Source: Flavobacterium sp. YO12 (lineage in GTDB: Bacteria > Bacteroidota > Bacteroidia > Flavobacteriales > Flavobacteriaceae). From it: a DNA stretch of 64,000 nucleotides. How positions within the stretch are numbered: the stretch's first letter is position 1; every line of letters begins with the position of its first letter. The notes beneath the pieces are model-generated. The model saw only the letters and a program-made list of their open reading frames with translations. It did not search any database and was not told where the DNA came from. Below, piece by piece: positions 24,486 to 32,915 of the stretch. The stretch is from assembly GCF_004119495.1 (NCBI RefSeq), contig NZ_NRQU01000020.1, positions 1 to 64,000 on the forward strand, written 5' to 3'. The position numbers and the translations under genes are program-made.

Positions 24486-24761
24486 ATGGCTTTAAACATA
24501 AAACCGCTTTCAGACCGCGTACTTATTGAGCCTGTTGCAGCTGAAACTAAAACTGCTTCAGGAATCTTTATTCCAGATACTGCCAAAGAGAAACCACAAA
24601 AAGGAACTGTAGTTGCAGTAGGAAACGGATCAAAAGATCACACAATGACTGTAAAAGTTGGCGACACGGTACTTTACGGTAAATATGCAGGAACTGAATT
24701 AAAACTAGAAGGAACTGATTATTTGATTATGCGTGAAGACGACATCTTAGCGATAATCTAA
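24486..24761 (+). CDS. groES: Co-chaperonin GroES
   Basis: This 91-aa protein is the Hsp10 lid of the GroEL folding chamber. [20 protein letters not shown] at the N-terminus, the mobile loop with the hydrophobic SGIFIPD tripeptide region, and [19 protein letters not shown] are diagnostic. It is followed by groEL after 85 bp. No CIRCE element (TTAGCACTC-N9-GAGTGCTAA) is visible upstream, so heat-shock control does not appear to be HrcA-type here. Confidence 0.97.
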   Translation: MALNIKPLSDRVLIEPVAAETKTASGIFIPDTAKEKPQKGTVVAVGNGSKDHTMTVKVGDTVLYGKYAGTELKLEGTDYLIMREDDILAII

Positions 24762-24834
24762 AAATACATATTGTATTAAGTACGAAGCCTTAAGAATTAA
24801 GAACTTCAATAACTTGAAACAAATCAAACTTTAA

Positions 24835-26475
<1,641 letters not shown>

Positions 26476-26497
26476 TTCATTCTCTTCTTAAAACTCA

Positions 26498-26529
26498 AAA
26501 GCGCTGGATTTTTATCCGGCGCTTTTTTT
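26498..26529 (+). terminator. Terminator after groEL
   Basis: A 12-bp stem with one G-T pair (AAAGCGCTGGAT at 26498-26509, ATCCGGCGCTTT at 26514-26525) is followed by T residues to 26529. Confidence 0.92.
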
Positions 26530-26531
26530 GT

Positions 26532-26796
26532 TTGCCACGAATTGCACTAATTTCCACGAATGATTTTGCTTGTAAAAAGTTGCCACAGATTACACAGATT
26601 AAAAGGATTTCTTTATTGGAAACACTAAAAAAATTTCACGCAGATTTTACTGATTCAAGCAGATTAATTTAATTTTTATAATCTATGATCTGCATAAAAT
26701 AAAAATCCTTTTAATCTGTGTAATCTGTGGCTAATTAAAATATGCGCAAAAGATTGAAAAAAATTAATTCGTGGAAATTAGTGCAATTCGTGGCAA
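26532..26796. repeat. 265-bp nested inverted-repeat element without a gene
   Basis: The outer arms are a perfect 30-bp inverted repeat (26532-26561 and 26767-26796; begins TTGCCACGAATTGCACTAAT). Inside is a second, unrelated perfect 29-bp inverted repeat (26582-26610 and 26703-26731; begins GCCACAGATTACACAGATT). The core 26640-26695 contains a third, imperfect pair based on GCAGATT and ATGATCTGC. No open frame of note lies inside. The outer arms share the GCCACGAATT start with the repeats flanking the GxxExxY gene at 20.2 kb. The element accounts for most of the groEL-phosphodiesterase gap. Confidence 0.9.
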
Positions 26797-26843
26797 CTCT
26801 CTTTATTTAACATTCTCTTTTTCTTTAAAAAATCTGTTATTTC

Positions 26844-26851
26844 TACCTTTG
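26844..26851 (+). promoter_or_regulatory. -7 box of the phosphodiesterase gene
   Basis: TACCTTTG is a perfect -7 match 21 bp before the ATG at 26873. The -33 region is T-rich without a clear TTG. Confidence 0.55.
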
Positions 26852-26872
26852 CAGTTCTATTAAAATTACAAA

Positions 26873-28072
26873 ATGAGAAAATTCACAACTCACCTCTTAT
26901 CTTTTACACTCTTACTTCTTACTACTTTTTTACAGGCTCAAACCAACAAAGATTCTTATGTAGTTTTAGTTTCTATGGATGGATTTCGCTGGGATTATGC
27001 AAAACACTTTAAGCTTCAAAATTTAAAGCAAATCGCAACTGAGGGTGTTCATGCAAAATCAATGAAACCTTCTTATCCGAGTAAAACTTTTCCAAATCAT
27101 TACTCTATTGTTACAGGGCTTTACCCTGATCATCATGGTATCATCAATAATGTTTTTTATGATGCCGCTTTAAACGAATCTTTTTCATTATCAAGTGATG
27201 CCAAAACTGATTCTCGCTATTACGGCGGAAATCCTATTTGGAATCTCGCAGAGCAGCAAGGTGTAAAAACGGGTTCTTTTTTCTGGCCGGGTTCTGACAT
27301 TGATAAACGAAATCCAAGTTATTTTAAAAAATACGACAGTAAAATTCCATACGGAGCTCGAATCGATACTGTCCTAAAATGGCTTCAGCTTCCAGAAAAG
27401 CAACGACCTCATCTTGTCACTTTGTATTTTGATGAGCCAGATCATACAGGTCATAATTTTGGACCATTATCGGCAGAGACTAAAAAAGCGGTTATAAAAA
27501 TGGACTCGATTATGGGCGCATTGTCTCGCAGATTAGATCAATTAGAAATTGGAAAAAAAATCAATTTGATTATTGTTTCAGATCACGGAATGGCGAACAT
27601 CAGCAATGATAAAAAAGTGGCTGTTTTAGATTATTTAAAACCAGAATGGCTTGGATACAAAGCCGTAGTTAACCCAATTATGAGTCTTCAGGCAAAAACC
27701 AGTTGTCAAGATTCAATCGCAAAAGCCTTAAAAAAAGTACCGCATATTAAGTTTTGGAAAGCAGCAGAAGTTCCAAAAAGACTTCATTACGGCACCAATC
27801 CGCGTGTACATGATTTTGTAATCGAAGCAAAAAAAGGATACAGCCTAGTCAGCAAAGAAAGTCAAAATATAAAAGGCGGAACTCATGGTTATGACAATAA
27901 CGAAAAAGATATGCATGCCATTTTCTATGCAAAAGGTCCTGCATTTAAAGTAGATAAAACGGTAAAAACTTTTCAAAACGTTTCGGTTTATCCTTTAATT
28001 GCTCATATTTTAGGCTTGCAAATAGGCGAAATTGACGGAAAGTTCAGCGACGTAAAATCGATGCTTCGTTAA
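26873..28072 (+). CDS. Secreted ENPP-type nucleotide pyrophosphatase/phosphodiesterase
   Basis: This 399-aa protein has a signal peptide (TTHLLSFTLLLLTTFLQAQ), so it is periplasmic or secreted. It belongs to the alkaline phosphatase superfamily, type I phosphodiesterase/nucleotide pyrophosphatase branch. The zinc ligand Asp36 (VSMDGFRWDY), the nucleophile Thr72 in SKTFPNHYS, and the later ligands in DEPDHTGHNFGP, SDHGMANIS and GGTHGYDN are all present, so it should be active. Substrates of the family are nucleotides, phosphodiesters or phospholipid head groups; the choice cannot be read here. It converges on the SulP gene with 9 bp between. Confidence 0.9.
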   Translation: MRKFTTHLLSFTLLLLTTFLQAQTNKDSYVVLVSMDGFRWDYAKHFKLQNLKQIATEGVHAKSMKPSYPSKTFPNHYSIVTGLYPDHHGIINNVFYDAALNESFSLSSDAKTDSRYYGGNPIWNLAEQQGVKTGSFFWPGSDIDKRNPSYFKKYDSKIPYGARIDTVLKWLQLPEKQRPHLVTLYFDEPDHTGHNFGPLSAETKKAVIKMDSIMGALSRRLDQLEIGKKINLIIVSDHGMANISNDKKVAVLDYLKPEWLGYKAVVNPIMSLQAKTSCQDSIAKALKKVPHIKFWKAAEVPKRLHYGTNPRVHDFVIEAKKGYSLVSKESQNIKGGTHGYDNNEKDMHAIFYAKGPAFKVDKTVKTFQNVSVYPLIAHILGLQIGEIDGKFSDVKSMLR

Positions 28073-28081
28073 ATTTGATAA

Positions 28082-29611
28082 TTAAGAAACGACTTTATAC
28101 GTAGGATCTTCTATTACATTTACGTTGATAACAGCATCAGCATTTTTAAGCAATTGCCTGCAATCTGCACTTAAATGCTGTAATTCTACAACCTTGTTTA
28201 GCTGATTGTATTTTTTAGTCAAATTATTTAACGCTTCGATTGCTGACATATCTGAAACTCGGCTTTCCTTAAAATCTATAACAATATGATCTGGATCGTT
28301 TTTGATGTCGAATTTCTCTGTAAAAGCAGCTATCGAACCAAAAAATAACGGCCCATAAATTTCGTAACGTTTTATTCCGTTTTCGTCTACATACTGTCTT
28401 GCTCGGATTCTTTTAGCACTTTCCCATGCAAAAACCAAAGCAGAAATAATTACTCCAATTAAAACTGCTAAAGCTAGATTATGCAATACAATTGTAATAA
28501 GAGCGACTAAAATACCAACGAAAATATCATGTTTAGGCATTTTATTGATAATTCTGAAACTCGACCATTCAAATGTTGTAATTGCAACCATCATCATAAC
28601 ACCAACCAAAGCCGCCATTGGCAATTTACCAATAACAGGAGCTCCAAAAAGTACAATCATTAAAATCGTTAAAGCAGCAATAATTCCAGAAAGTCTTGCT
28701 CTGGAACCGGCACCAAGATTTACCAAAGTTTGTGCGATCATTGGGCAGCCGCCCATTCCGAAAAAGAAACCGTTTAAGATATTTGAACTTCCTTGCGCAA
28801 TGCATTCGCGATTACTATTCCCTCGTGTTCCTGTAATCTCGTCAACAAGATTCAGTGTAAGCAAACCTTCGGTTAAACCAACGGCTGCGACAATTACAGA
28901 ATAGGGAAATATTACTTTAAGAGTTTCAAAAGTAAAAGGAATATTAGGAATATGAAACGGAGGAAATCCGCCTTGAACTGAGGCGATATCTTCGACTGTT
29001 TTAGTCTCAATATTAAAAATAAGTACGATGGCAAACACTACCATAATTGCCACTAAAGAAGCTGGAACTGCTTTTGTAAGTTTCGGAAAAAGGAGAACGA
29101 TACTAATTGTAAGTGCGGTTAAACCTAACATTATATACAGCGGCGTTCCTTGCAGCCAAGTTGTTTCGCCATTTACAATAGTTTTAAACTGCTCGAGCTG
29201 CGACATAAAAATCACAACTGCCAGTCCGTTTACAAAACCAAACATAACAGGCTGCGGGACTAAACGTATAAATTTTCCGAGTTTAAAAAGTCCAATAGTT
29301 ATTTGCACCAGTCCGCCAAGCGCAACCGCCGCAAAAACATATTCTAATCCGTGCGATTTCATTAAAGCAATTAAAACAATCACTGTTGCTCCCGCGCCTC
29401 CAGAAATCATTCCAGGTCTTCCGCCAAAAACTGCAGTAACTAATCCAGCTATAAAAGCAGCATACAAACCAACTAAAGGCGGAAATCCAGCCAAAATTGC
29501 AAACGACAAAGATTCTGGAATCATAGTCATTGCAACGGTTAAACCTGCTAAAATTTCGTTTTTGTAATTGACTTTTTGAGTAAAATCGAAGAGTTGAAAA
29601 GCTTTTTTCAT
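28082..29611 (-). CDS. SulP family anion transporter with STAS domain
   Basis: This is a membrane protein of about 509 aa. Residues about 20-410 hold the roughly 14 membrane segments of the SLC26/SulP fold, with the family signature AMTMIPESLSFAILAGFPPLVGLYAAF near the N-terminus (given in two pieces: AMTMIPESLSFAILAG, FPPLVGLYAAF). The C-terminal 100 residues are a cytoplasmic STAS domain (HIVIDFKESRVSDMSAIEAL). Substrates of bacterial SulP proteins include sulfate, bicarbonate and dicarboxylates; none is favoured by context. An alternative start at 29620 is rejected because the -7 box TACATTTG (29618-29625) overlaps it; MKKAFQLF at 29611 is used. Confidence 0.9.
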   Translation of the reverse strand: MKKAFQLFDFTQKVNYKNEILAGLTVAMTMIPESLSFAILAGFPPLVGLYAAFIAGLVTAVFGGRPGMISGGAGATVIVLIALMKSHGLEYVFAAVALGGLVQITIGLFKLGKFIRLVPQPVMFGFVNGLAVVIFMSQLEQFKTIVNGETTWLQGTPLYIMLGLTALTISIVLLFPKLTKAVPASLVAIMVVFAIVLIFNIETKTVEDIASVQGGFPPFHIPNIPFTFETLKVIFPYSVIVAAVGLTEGLLTLNLVDEITGTRGNSNRECIAQGSSNILNGFFFGMGGCPMIAQTLVNLGAGSRARLSGIIAALTILMIVLFGAPVIGKLPMAALVGVMMMVAITTFEWSSFRIINKMPKHDIFVGILVALITIVLHNLALAVLIGVIISALVFAWESAKRIRARQYVDENGIKRYEIYGPLFFGSIAAFTEKFDIKNDPDHIVIDFKESRVSDMSAIEALNNLTKKYNQLNKVVELQHLSADCRQLLKNADAVINVNVIEDPTYKVVS

Positions 29612-29617
29612 AGGACA

Positions 29618-29625
29618 CAAATGTA
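29618..29625 (-). promoter_or_regulatory. -7 box of the SulP gene
   Basis: TACATTTG on the minus strand ends 6 bp before the start codon at 29611. The transcript would be nearly leaderless if this is the true promoter. Confidence 0.4.
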
Positions 29626-29800
29626 AAAAATAATGCCCATAAATGGAATAAAGCTTTGTTCTATAAAAAAACTAAAGTGATAGCAATAAAGAAAATTTCA
29701 ACTTAGAACAACTGCTTTAATACCAAAACTAAAACAGAGAGTATAAAATGTATCATAATCTATTTTTGACTTTTATAAGAAATTCAAAATTATTTATAAA

Positions 29801-29842
29801 ACAGTACAAACAACTAGGTATTTATACCTGTTTTCGTACTGT
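29801..29842. repeat. 42-bp dyad in the XRE-SulP gap
   Basis: ACAGTAC (29801-29807) pairs with GTACTGT (29836-29842), and AGGTA (29816-29820) with TACCT (29825-29829) around a TTTA loop. It lies about 100 bp downstream of the XRE gene. No strong T run follows on either strand. The remainder of 29626-29944 shows nothing recognised. Confidence 0.55.
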
Positions 29843-29944
29843 CGCATCTCCTTCTTGTTACGGAATCAAAACTGAATCAAGCGCATTTTGCTTTTGGTAA
29901 AGAAAAAAAAACTTGTCGCTTAAACAACTAAAAAACAGAACTTC

Positions 29945-30337
29945 TTACTTCTGATCTCCTTCTGCAATTTGTGCTTCTAAATATTGAATTACTTTTTGAA
30001 GGCTTTCAATTGTCTCTTTTCGAGCTTCTGCAAGATCTTTGTAATTGATTGCTTCTTCGTCTTTGTCTGTCTTCTCTGTTTTGTAATATATAACAGGTTC
30101 TTCACGAAAAGCATCTAACCTTATCATACTGCCGGTACCTTTTAAAAGCCACTCGAGATTGATATCTGAATATCTTCTTAGGATATTTTCTAACTTATCG
30201 AGCCCTATTGTTTTATTTCTTTTTAATTGGCTCGCAAAAGATCCATTAGACATACCAATCTCTCTTTCAAAAGCACTAACTCTAATACCCTTGTAATCAA
30301 GATACTGCTTTATTCTCTGTAAGGTGTTTTCTGACAT
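29945..30337 (-). CDS. XRE-type helix-turn-helix regulator with coiled-coil tail
   Basis: This 130-aa protein has an N-terminal Cro/CI-type helix-turn-helix (about 5-62; LQRIKQYLDYKGIRVSAFER, MSNGSFASQLKRNKTIGLDKL) ending INLEWLLKGTGSM, the form common to Bacteroidetes phage-like repressors. There is no LexA/CI peptidase domain. Instead a charged linker leads to a C-terminal amphipathic helix (about 95-125, ETIESLQKVIQYLEAQIAEG) that probably makes a coiled-coil dimer. It is transcribed away from a 73-aa gene across a 90-bp gap with two operator-like dyads, suggesting autoregulation and repression of its neighbour. Confidence 0.82.
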   Translation of the reverse strand: MSENTLQRIKQYLDYKGIRVSAFEREIGMSNGSFASQLKRNKTIGLDKLENILRRYSDINLEWLLKGTGSMIRLDAFREEPVIYYKTEKTDKDEEAINYKDLAEARKETIESLQKVIQYLEAQIAEGDQK

Positions 30338-30352
30338 AAATTATTATTTTAT

Positions 30353-30393
30353 TAGAAAATATTCTATTTATTTTGTAATTAAGAAATATCTTA
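30353..30393. promoter_or_regulatory. Twin operator-like dyads
   Basis: TAGAA-AATA-TTCTA (30353-30366) and TAAGA-AATA-TCTTA (30380-30393) share the 5-4-5 layout and the same AATA centre, exactly 27 bp apart. The second fills the spacer between the -33 and -7 boxes of the 73-aa gene, ideal for repression, probably by the adjacent XRE protein (inference). Confidence 0.55.
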
Positions 30394-30402
30394 CTATATT
30401 TG
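30373..30402 (+). promoter_or_regulatory. Promoter of the 73-aa gene
   Basis: TTG at 30373-30375 (within TTTTG), 19 bp, then TATATTTG at 30395-30402: a full Bacteroidetes promoter, 25 bp before the ATG. Confidence 0.7.
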
Positions 30403-30427
30403 TCTCGTTTTTAATACAAATTAAGCA

Positions 30428-30649
30428 ATGGACAAAAATATAAAAACTAAACCAAGTTACAATCAAGATGTCTTAAAGATTATCAAAAATAGATACGGAT
30501 ATTCTTACGATTATATTCGAAAGTCTATTCGAGGTGATAGAACCGGGATAACCTGCGATCTTATTAAAGCTGAATATTCCAAGCTTGTTAATGAGTATAA
30601 AAAACTAATGGAAAGCCAAATAAGCAAATTAAAGGATGTGAAAAAATAA
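30428..30649 (+). CDS. Small basic protein with HTH-like segment, function unknown
   Basis: This 73-aa, lysine-rich protein has no signal peptide or membrane segment. The segment LKIIKNRYGYSYDYIRKSIRGDRTG resembles a helix-turn-helix (given in two parts: LKIIKNRYGYSYDYI, RKSIRGDRTG), like small Cro-like Bacteroidetes proteins with Y-G-x-S-x-x-Y-I-R-x-x-I-R-G-D-R patterns. It has a strong promoter and faces an XRE regulator, so the pair looks like a CI/Cro arrangement. A role as a DNA-binding partner is inference. The start is fixed by the promoter spacing. A structured RNA candidate follows. Confidence 0.65.
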   Translation: MDKNIKTKPSYNQDVLKIIKNRYGYSYDYIRKSIRGDRTGITCDLIKAEYSKLVNEYKKLMESQISKLKDVKK

Positions 30650-30705
30650 CCGCTGCCATTAAAATTTATTCGATTTTAAACTGATAAAAACTAAATTATA
30701 TAAAA

Positions 30706-30912
30706 AACAGACCCTACACTAATCTCCGTAATAGTGCTTATAATATAACACAGAAGAATCCTCACTCTCTGCTATTACTATTATAAGAAGGGTCGATGTA
30801 AATCTATTCATGCAATAGAAACAATTTTAGATATGTAACTGATCCGCACATATCTAAGGTACCCTCTCAAGGAAGTCAAAGCTGTAAAGAAATTCTTTAC
30901 GGCTTTTGTCTT
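30706..30912 (+). ncRNA. Candidate structured RNA (6S-like or leader RNA)
   Basis: A gene-less stretch with dense complementarity ends in a good intrinsic terminator. Stems seen: GACCCT (30710-30715) with AGGGTC (30789-30794); CTTATAATA (30737-30745) with TATTATAAG (30779-30787); GTAATAG (30728-30734) with CTATTAC (30772-30778), which interleaves with the previous stem; TCTATT (30803-30808) with AATAGA (30814-30819); AGATATGT (30829-30836) with ACATATCT (30848-30855). AGGGT could alternatively pair with ACCCT at 30861-30865. The size (about 200 nt), terminator and isolation fit an independent small RNA such as a 6S RNA, but no family motif proves it. A leader for the DUF3754 gene is the alternative. 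The 5' end is a guess. Confidence 0.5.
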
Positions 30913-30915
30913 TTT
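30878..30915 (+). terminator. Intrinsic terminator of the candidate RNA
   Basis: The stem AAAGCTGTAAAGAA (30878-30891) with TTCTTTACGGCTTT (30893-30906), one G-T pair, is followed by a T-rich stretch (TTTTGTCTTTTT). No protein gene ends here on the plus strand, so it must terminate an RNA or attenuate a leader. Confidence 0.8.
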
Positions 30916-30998
30916 ATAGAGATTCTTATTTTTGATTAAATGAGTATCAAAATCTTTATTCCTTTCTAAAAAAACTTAAAAAATCAAATTTGGAGCAG

Positions 30999-31006
30999 TA
31001 TTTTTG
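30999..31006 (+). promoter_or_regulatory. Candidate -7 box of the DUF3754 gene
   Basis: TATTTTTG fits TAnnTTTG and lies 42 bp before the ATG at 31049. It overlaps an in-frame TTG at 31004, which argues against that TTG as the start codon. Confidence 0.45.
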
Positions 31007-31048
31007 CGTTACATATATACTTCAAAAATTAAAGCCTCAAAAATCGAT

Positions 31049-32305
31049 ATGACACGAGAACATTATATTCCTTTTAACAAGGAATTTTTACTCGAACAAC
31101 AAATTACTGCTTTCGCTGAAGACTCAAATAAAATTGACGATTTCAAGAAATTATTCGACATTATAGAACATTATTATCATTACGAATCTTTTAATCTAAA
31201 TCGAAATTTAAAACAAAATTATTCTCTTTTTGACCCTGATTTGAGCGAAAAAGAACGCGAGGGCTTTATTGGAAAAAGTGATTTTTCTGTTTTTAAAAAC
31301 ACTTTACTTACGGTTTTAGAACGCGGCAATTATCATCGTATAGACAAAGAAACACTGGAAGTTGCTTTTAAGGAATCTGACTTGATTGGACTCGATTTAT
31401 CGATCGATTTTAATGCTTTTAAAGATTACGAACTTTATGTTCGCGGTCATCATAAAGCTAAAGAAAAAATTACAAAATACATTTTCTGGAAGAAAGAAGT
31501 TGAGATCGAATATTACGATCGGGTAATGATTTTTCTTAATTATAATGAGGCTGATTATTTGAGTGAAAAGAAAGTGAAGTTAGGAAAAATGCCAATTGAT
31601 CCGGGTTCGATTGCATTGAAAATCTTTAAACGCGTTCCTAAAAATGATCTTGAAACTATTTTTCCAAATGCCATTCCGAAAATGTCTTTAAAAGACAAAT
31701 TACTGCTTTGGGTTCCTGGAATTTTTGGAGGTCTTTCATTATTAAGTGCGAAAGTGATTCCAGCTTTAATTAATATGTACGGCGCTTATGAAACGAGAGA
31801 AGCTATTGATTTACTTAACAGCAAAACCTCGCTAAATCAAGGTCTGATTGCCTTAGGAATATTATCTGCTTATTGTTTTCGACAGTACAACAACTTTGTA
31901 AACAAAAAAATCAGATATTCTAAAATGCTTTCAGACAGTTTGTATTTCAAAAACTTAGGAAACAACAGCGGTGCTTTTTATTCGCTTTTAAATTCGTCTG
32001 AAGAAGAGGCTTTGAAAGAAACCATTTTGGCTTATTCTTTTTTAAGCAGAAGTCAATATCCGTTAACTGCCGAAGAATTAGATCTACAAATAGAAGCTTG
32101 GTTTGCCTCTGAATTAAAAACAGAATTGGATTTTGATGTGAACGATGCTTTATTCAAATTAAAAAACATTGGAATTGGAATTGAAACTAGCGGAAAATGG
32201 AGCGTTATTCCGTTAAATGAAGCCTTGATAAAGATTGACGAATTGTGGGATGGCGTTTTTGATTATAATGAGCATAATAAAATGCAAACTGAAGTTCTCG
32301 CCTAA
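31049..32305 (+). CDS. TMEM143/DUF3754 family membrane protein
   Basis: This 418-aa protein starts MTREHYIPFNKEFLLEQQ, the usual N-terminus of the bacterial TMEM143/DUF3754 family. The conserved region YELYVRGHHKAKEKITKYIF followed by EIEYYDRVMIFLNY is present. Two membrane segments are predicted near residues 225-250 (LLWVPGIFGGLSLLSAKVIPAL) and 265-282 (GLIALGILSAYCF). The C-terminal third contains a region with alternating helices, possibly a winged-helix fold. The function of the family is unknown. The frame extends upstream to a TTG at 31004, but the ATG at 31049 is preferred because of the promoter box. Confidence 0.8.
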   Translation: MTREHYIPFNKEFLLEQQITAFAEDSNKIDDFKKLFDIIEHYYHYESFNLNRNLKQNYSLFDPDLSEKEREGFIGKSDFSVFKNTLLTVLERGNYHRIDKETLEVAFKESDLIGLDLSIDFNAFKDYELYVRGHHKAKEKITKYIFWKKEVEIEYYDRVMIFLNYNEADYLSEKKVKLGKMPIDPGSIALKIFKRVPKNDLETIFPNAIPKMSLKDKLLLWVPGIFGGLSLLSAKVIPALINMYGAYETREAIDLLNSKTSLNQGLIALGILSAYCFRQYNNFVNKKIRYSKMLSDSLYFKNLGNNSGAFYSLLNSSEEEALKETILAYSFLSRSQYPLTAEELDLQIEAWFASELKTELDFDVNDALFKLKNIGIGIETSGKWSVIPLNEALIKIDELWDGVFDYNEHNKMQTEVLA

Positions 32306-32444
32306 AAAAACAGATCAAGAATTACAGTTTTAGAAATTCTATCTGCCTATTTAGTATTACCATTCTCAATGAAACATTCAAAACGGAATAAGTAAAATCT
32401 AAAGAAAATTTTACTAGATTTACAAATACCTAAATCCAAAGAGA

Positions 32445-32912
32445 ATGAGAACATTAGACCAATGGTTTACTGAATACGCTGTAAGTCATCAAAACCCACA
32501 GAACAAAGCGATACACTACATTTGTGTGCCCGCAATTTTCTTTTCTATCGTTGGTTTATTAATGAGTATTCCAAGCGGTTTAATCGCAAATACACTAAAA
32601 CTAAATGCTCCGTTTATCGAGAATTGGGCATTTGTCGTTTTACTTTTTGTTCTAATTTTCTACATCCGATTATCGATTGCGATGGCGGTTAAAATTGCCA
32701 TTTTTTCGGCTCTTTGTTTAATAGCGAATTAATATATCGGACAGGTTTTTCCGTTATGGATTTTCTCGATCGGCGTATTTGTAATTGCTTGGATTGGGCA
32801 ATTTTACGGACATAATATTGAGGGCAAGAAACCTTCTTTCTTAAAAGATCTTCAGTTTTTATTAATTGGTCCGGCTTGGGTGGTTGAAAATTTATTTTCT
32901 AAAAAACAATAA
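32445..32912 (+). pseudogene. Mpo1-like (DUF962) gene split by one in-frame stop
   Basis: The frame reads as a complete DUF962/Mpo1-like membrane protein of about 155 aa, except for a TAA at 32730-32732. Before the stop are 95 residues with TMs and the conserved HQNPQNKAIHY. After it the same frame continues with YIGQVFPLWIFSIGVFVIAW, then GQFYGHNIEGKKPSFLKDL, the second conserved motif with the active-site-type His and Glu, and ends at a TAA at 32910. No frameshift is needed; one base change (for example TAT or CAA to TAA) explains it. Mpo1-family enzymes are 2-hydroxy fatty acid dioxygenases in yeast; the truncated product lacks half of the expected active site. A sequencing error or stop readthrough cannot be excluded. 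Confidence 0.85.
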
Positions 32913-32915
32913 TCA

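Noticed and set aside
29621..31048. Prophage remnant around the XRE regulator
   Set aside because: Only a repressor-like pair is present; no integrase, structural genes or tRNA-associated direct repeat was seen.
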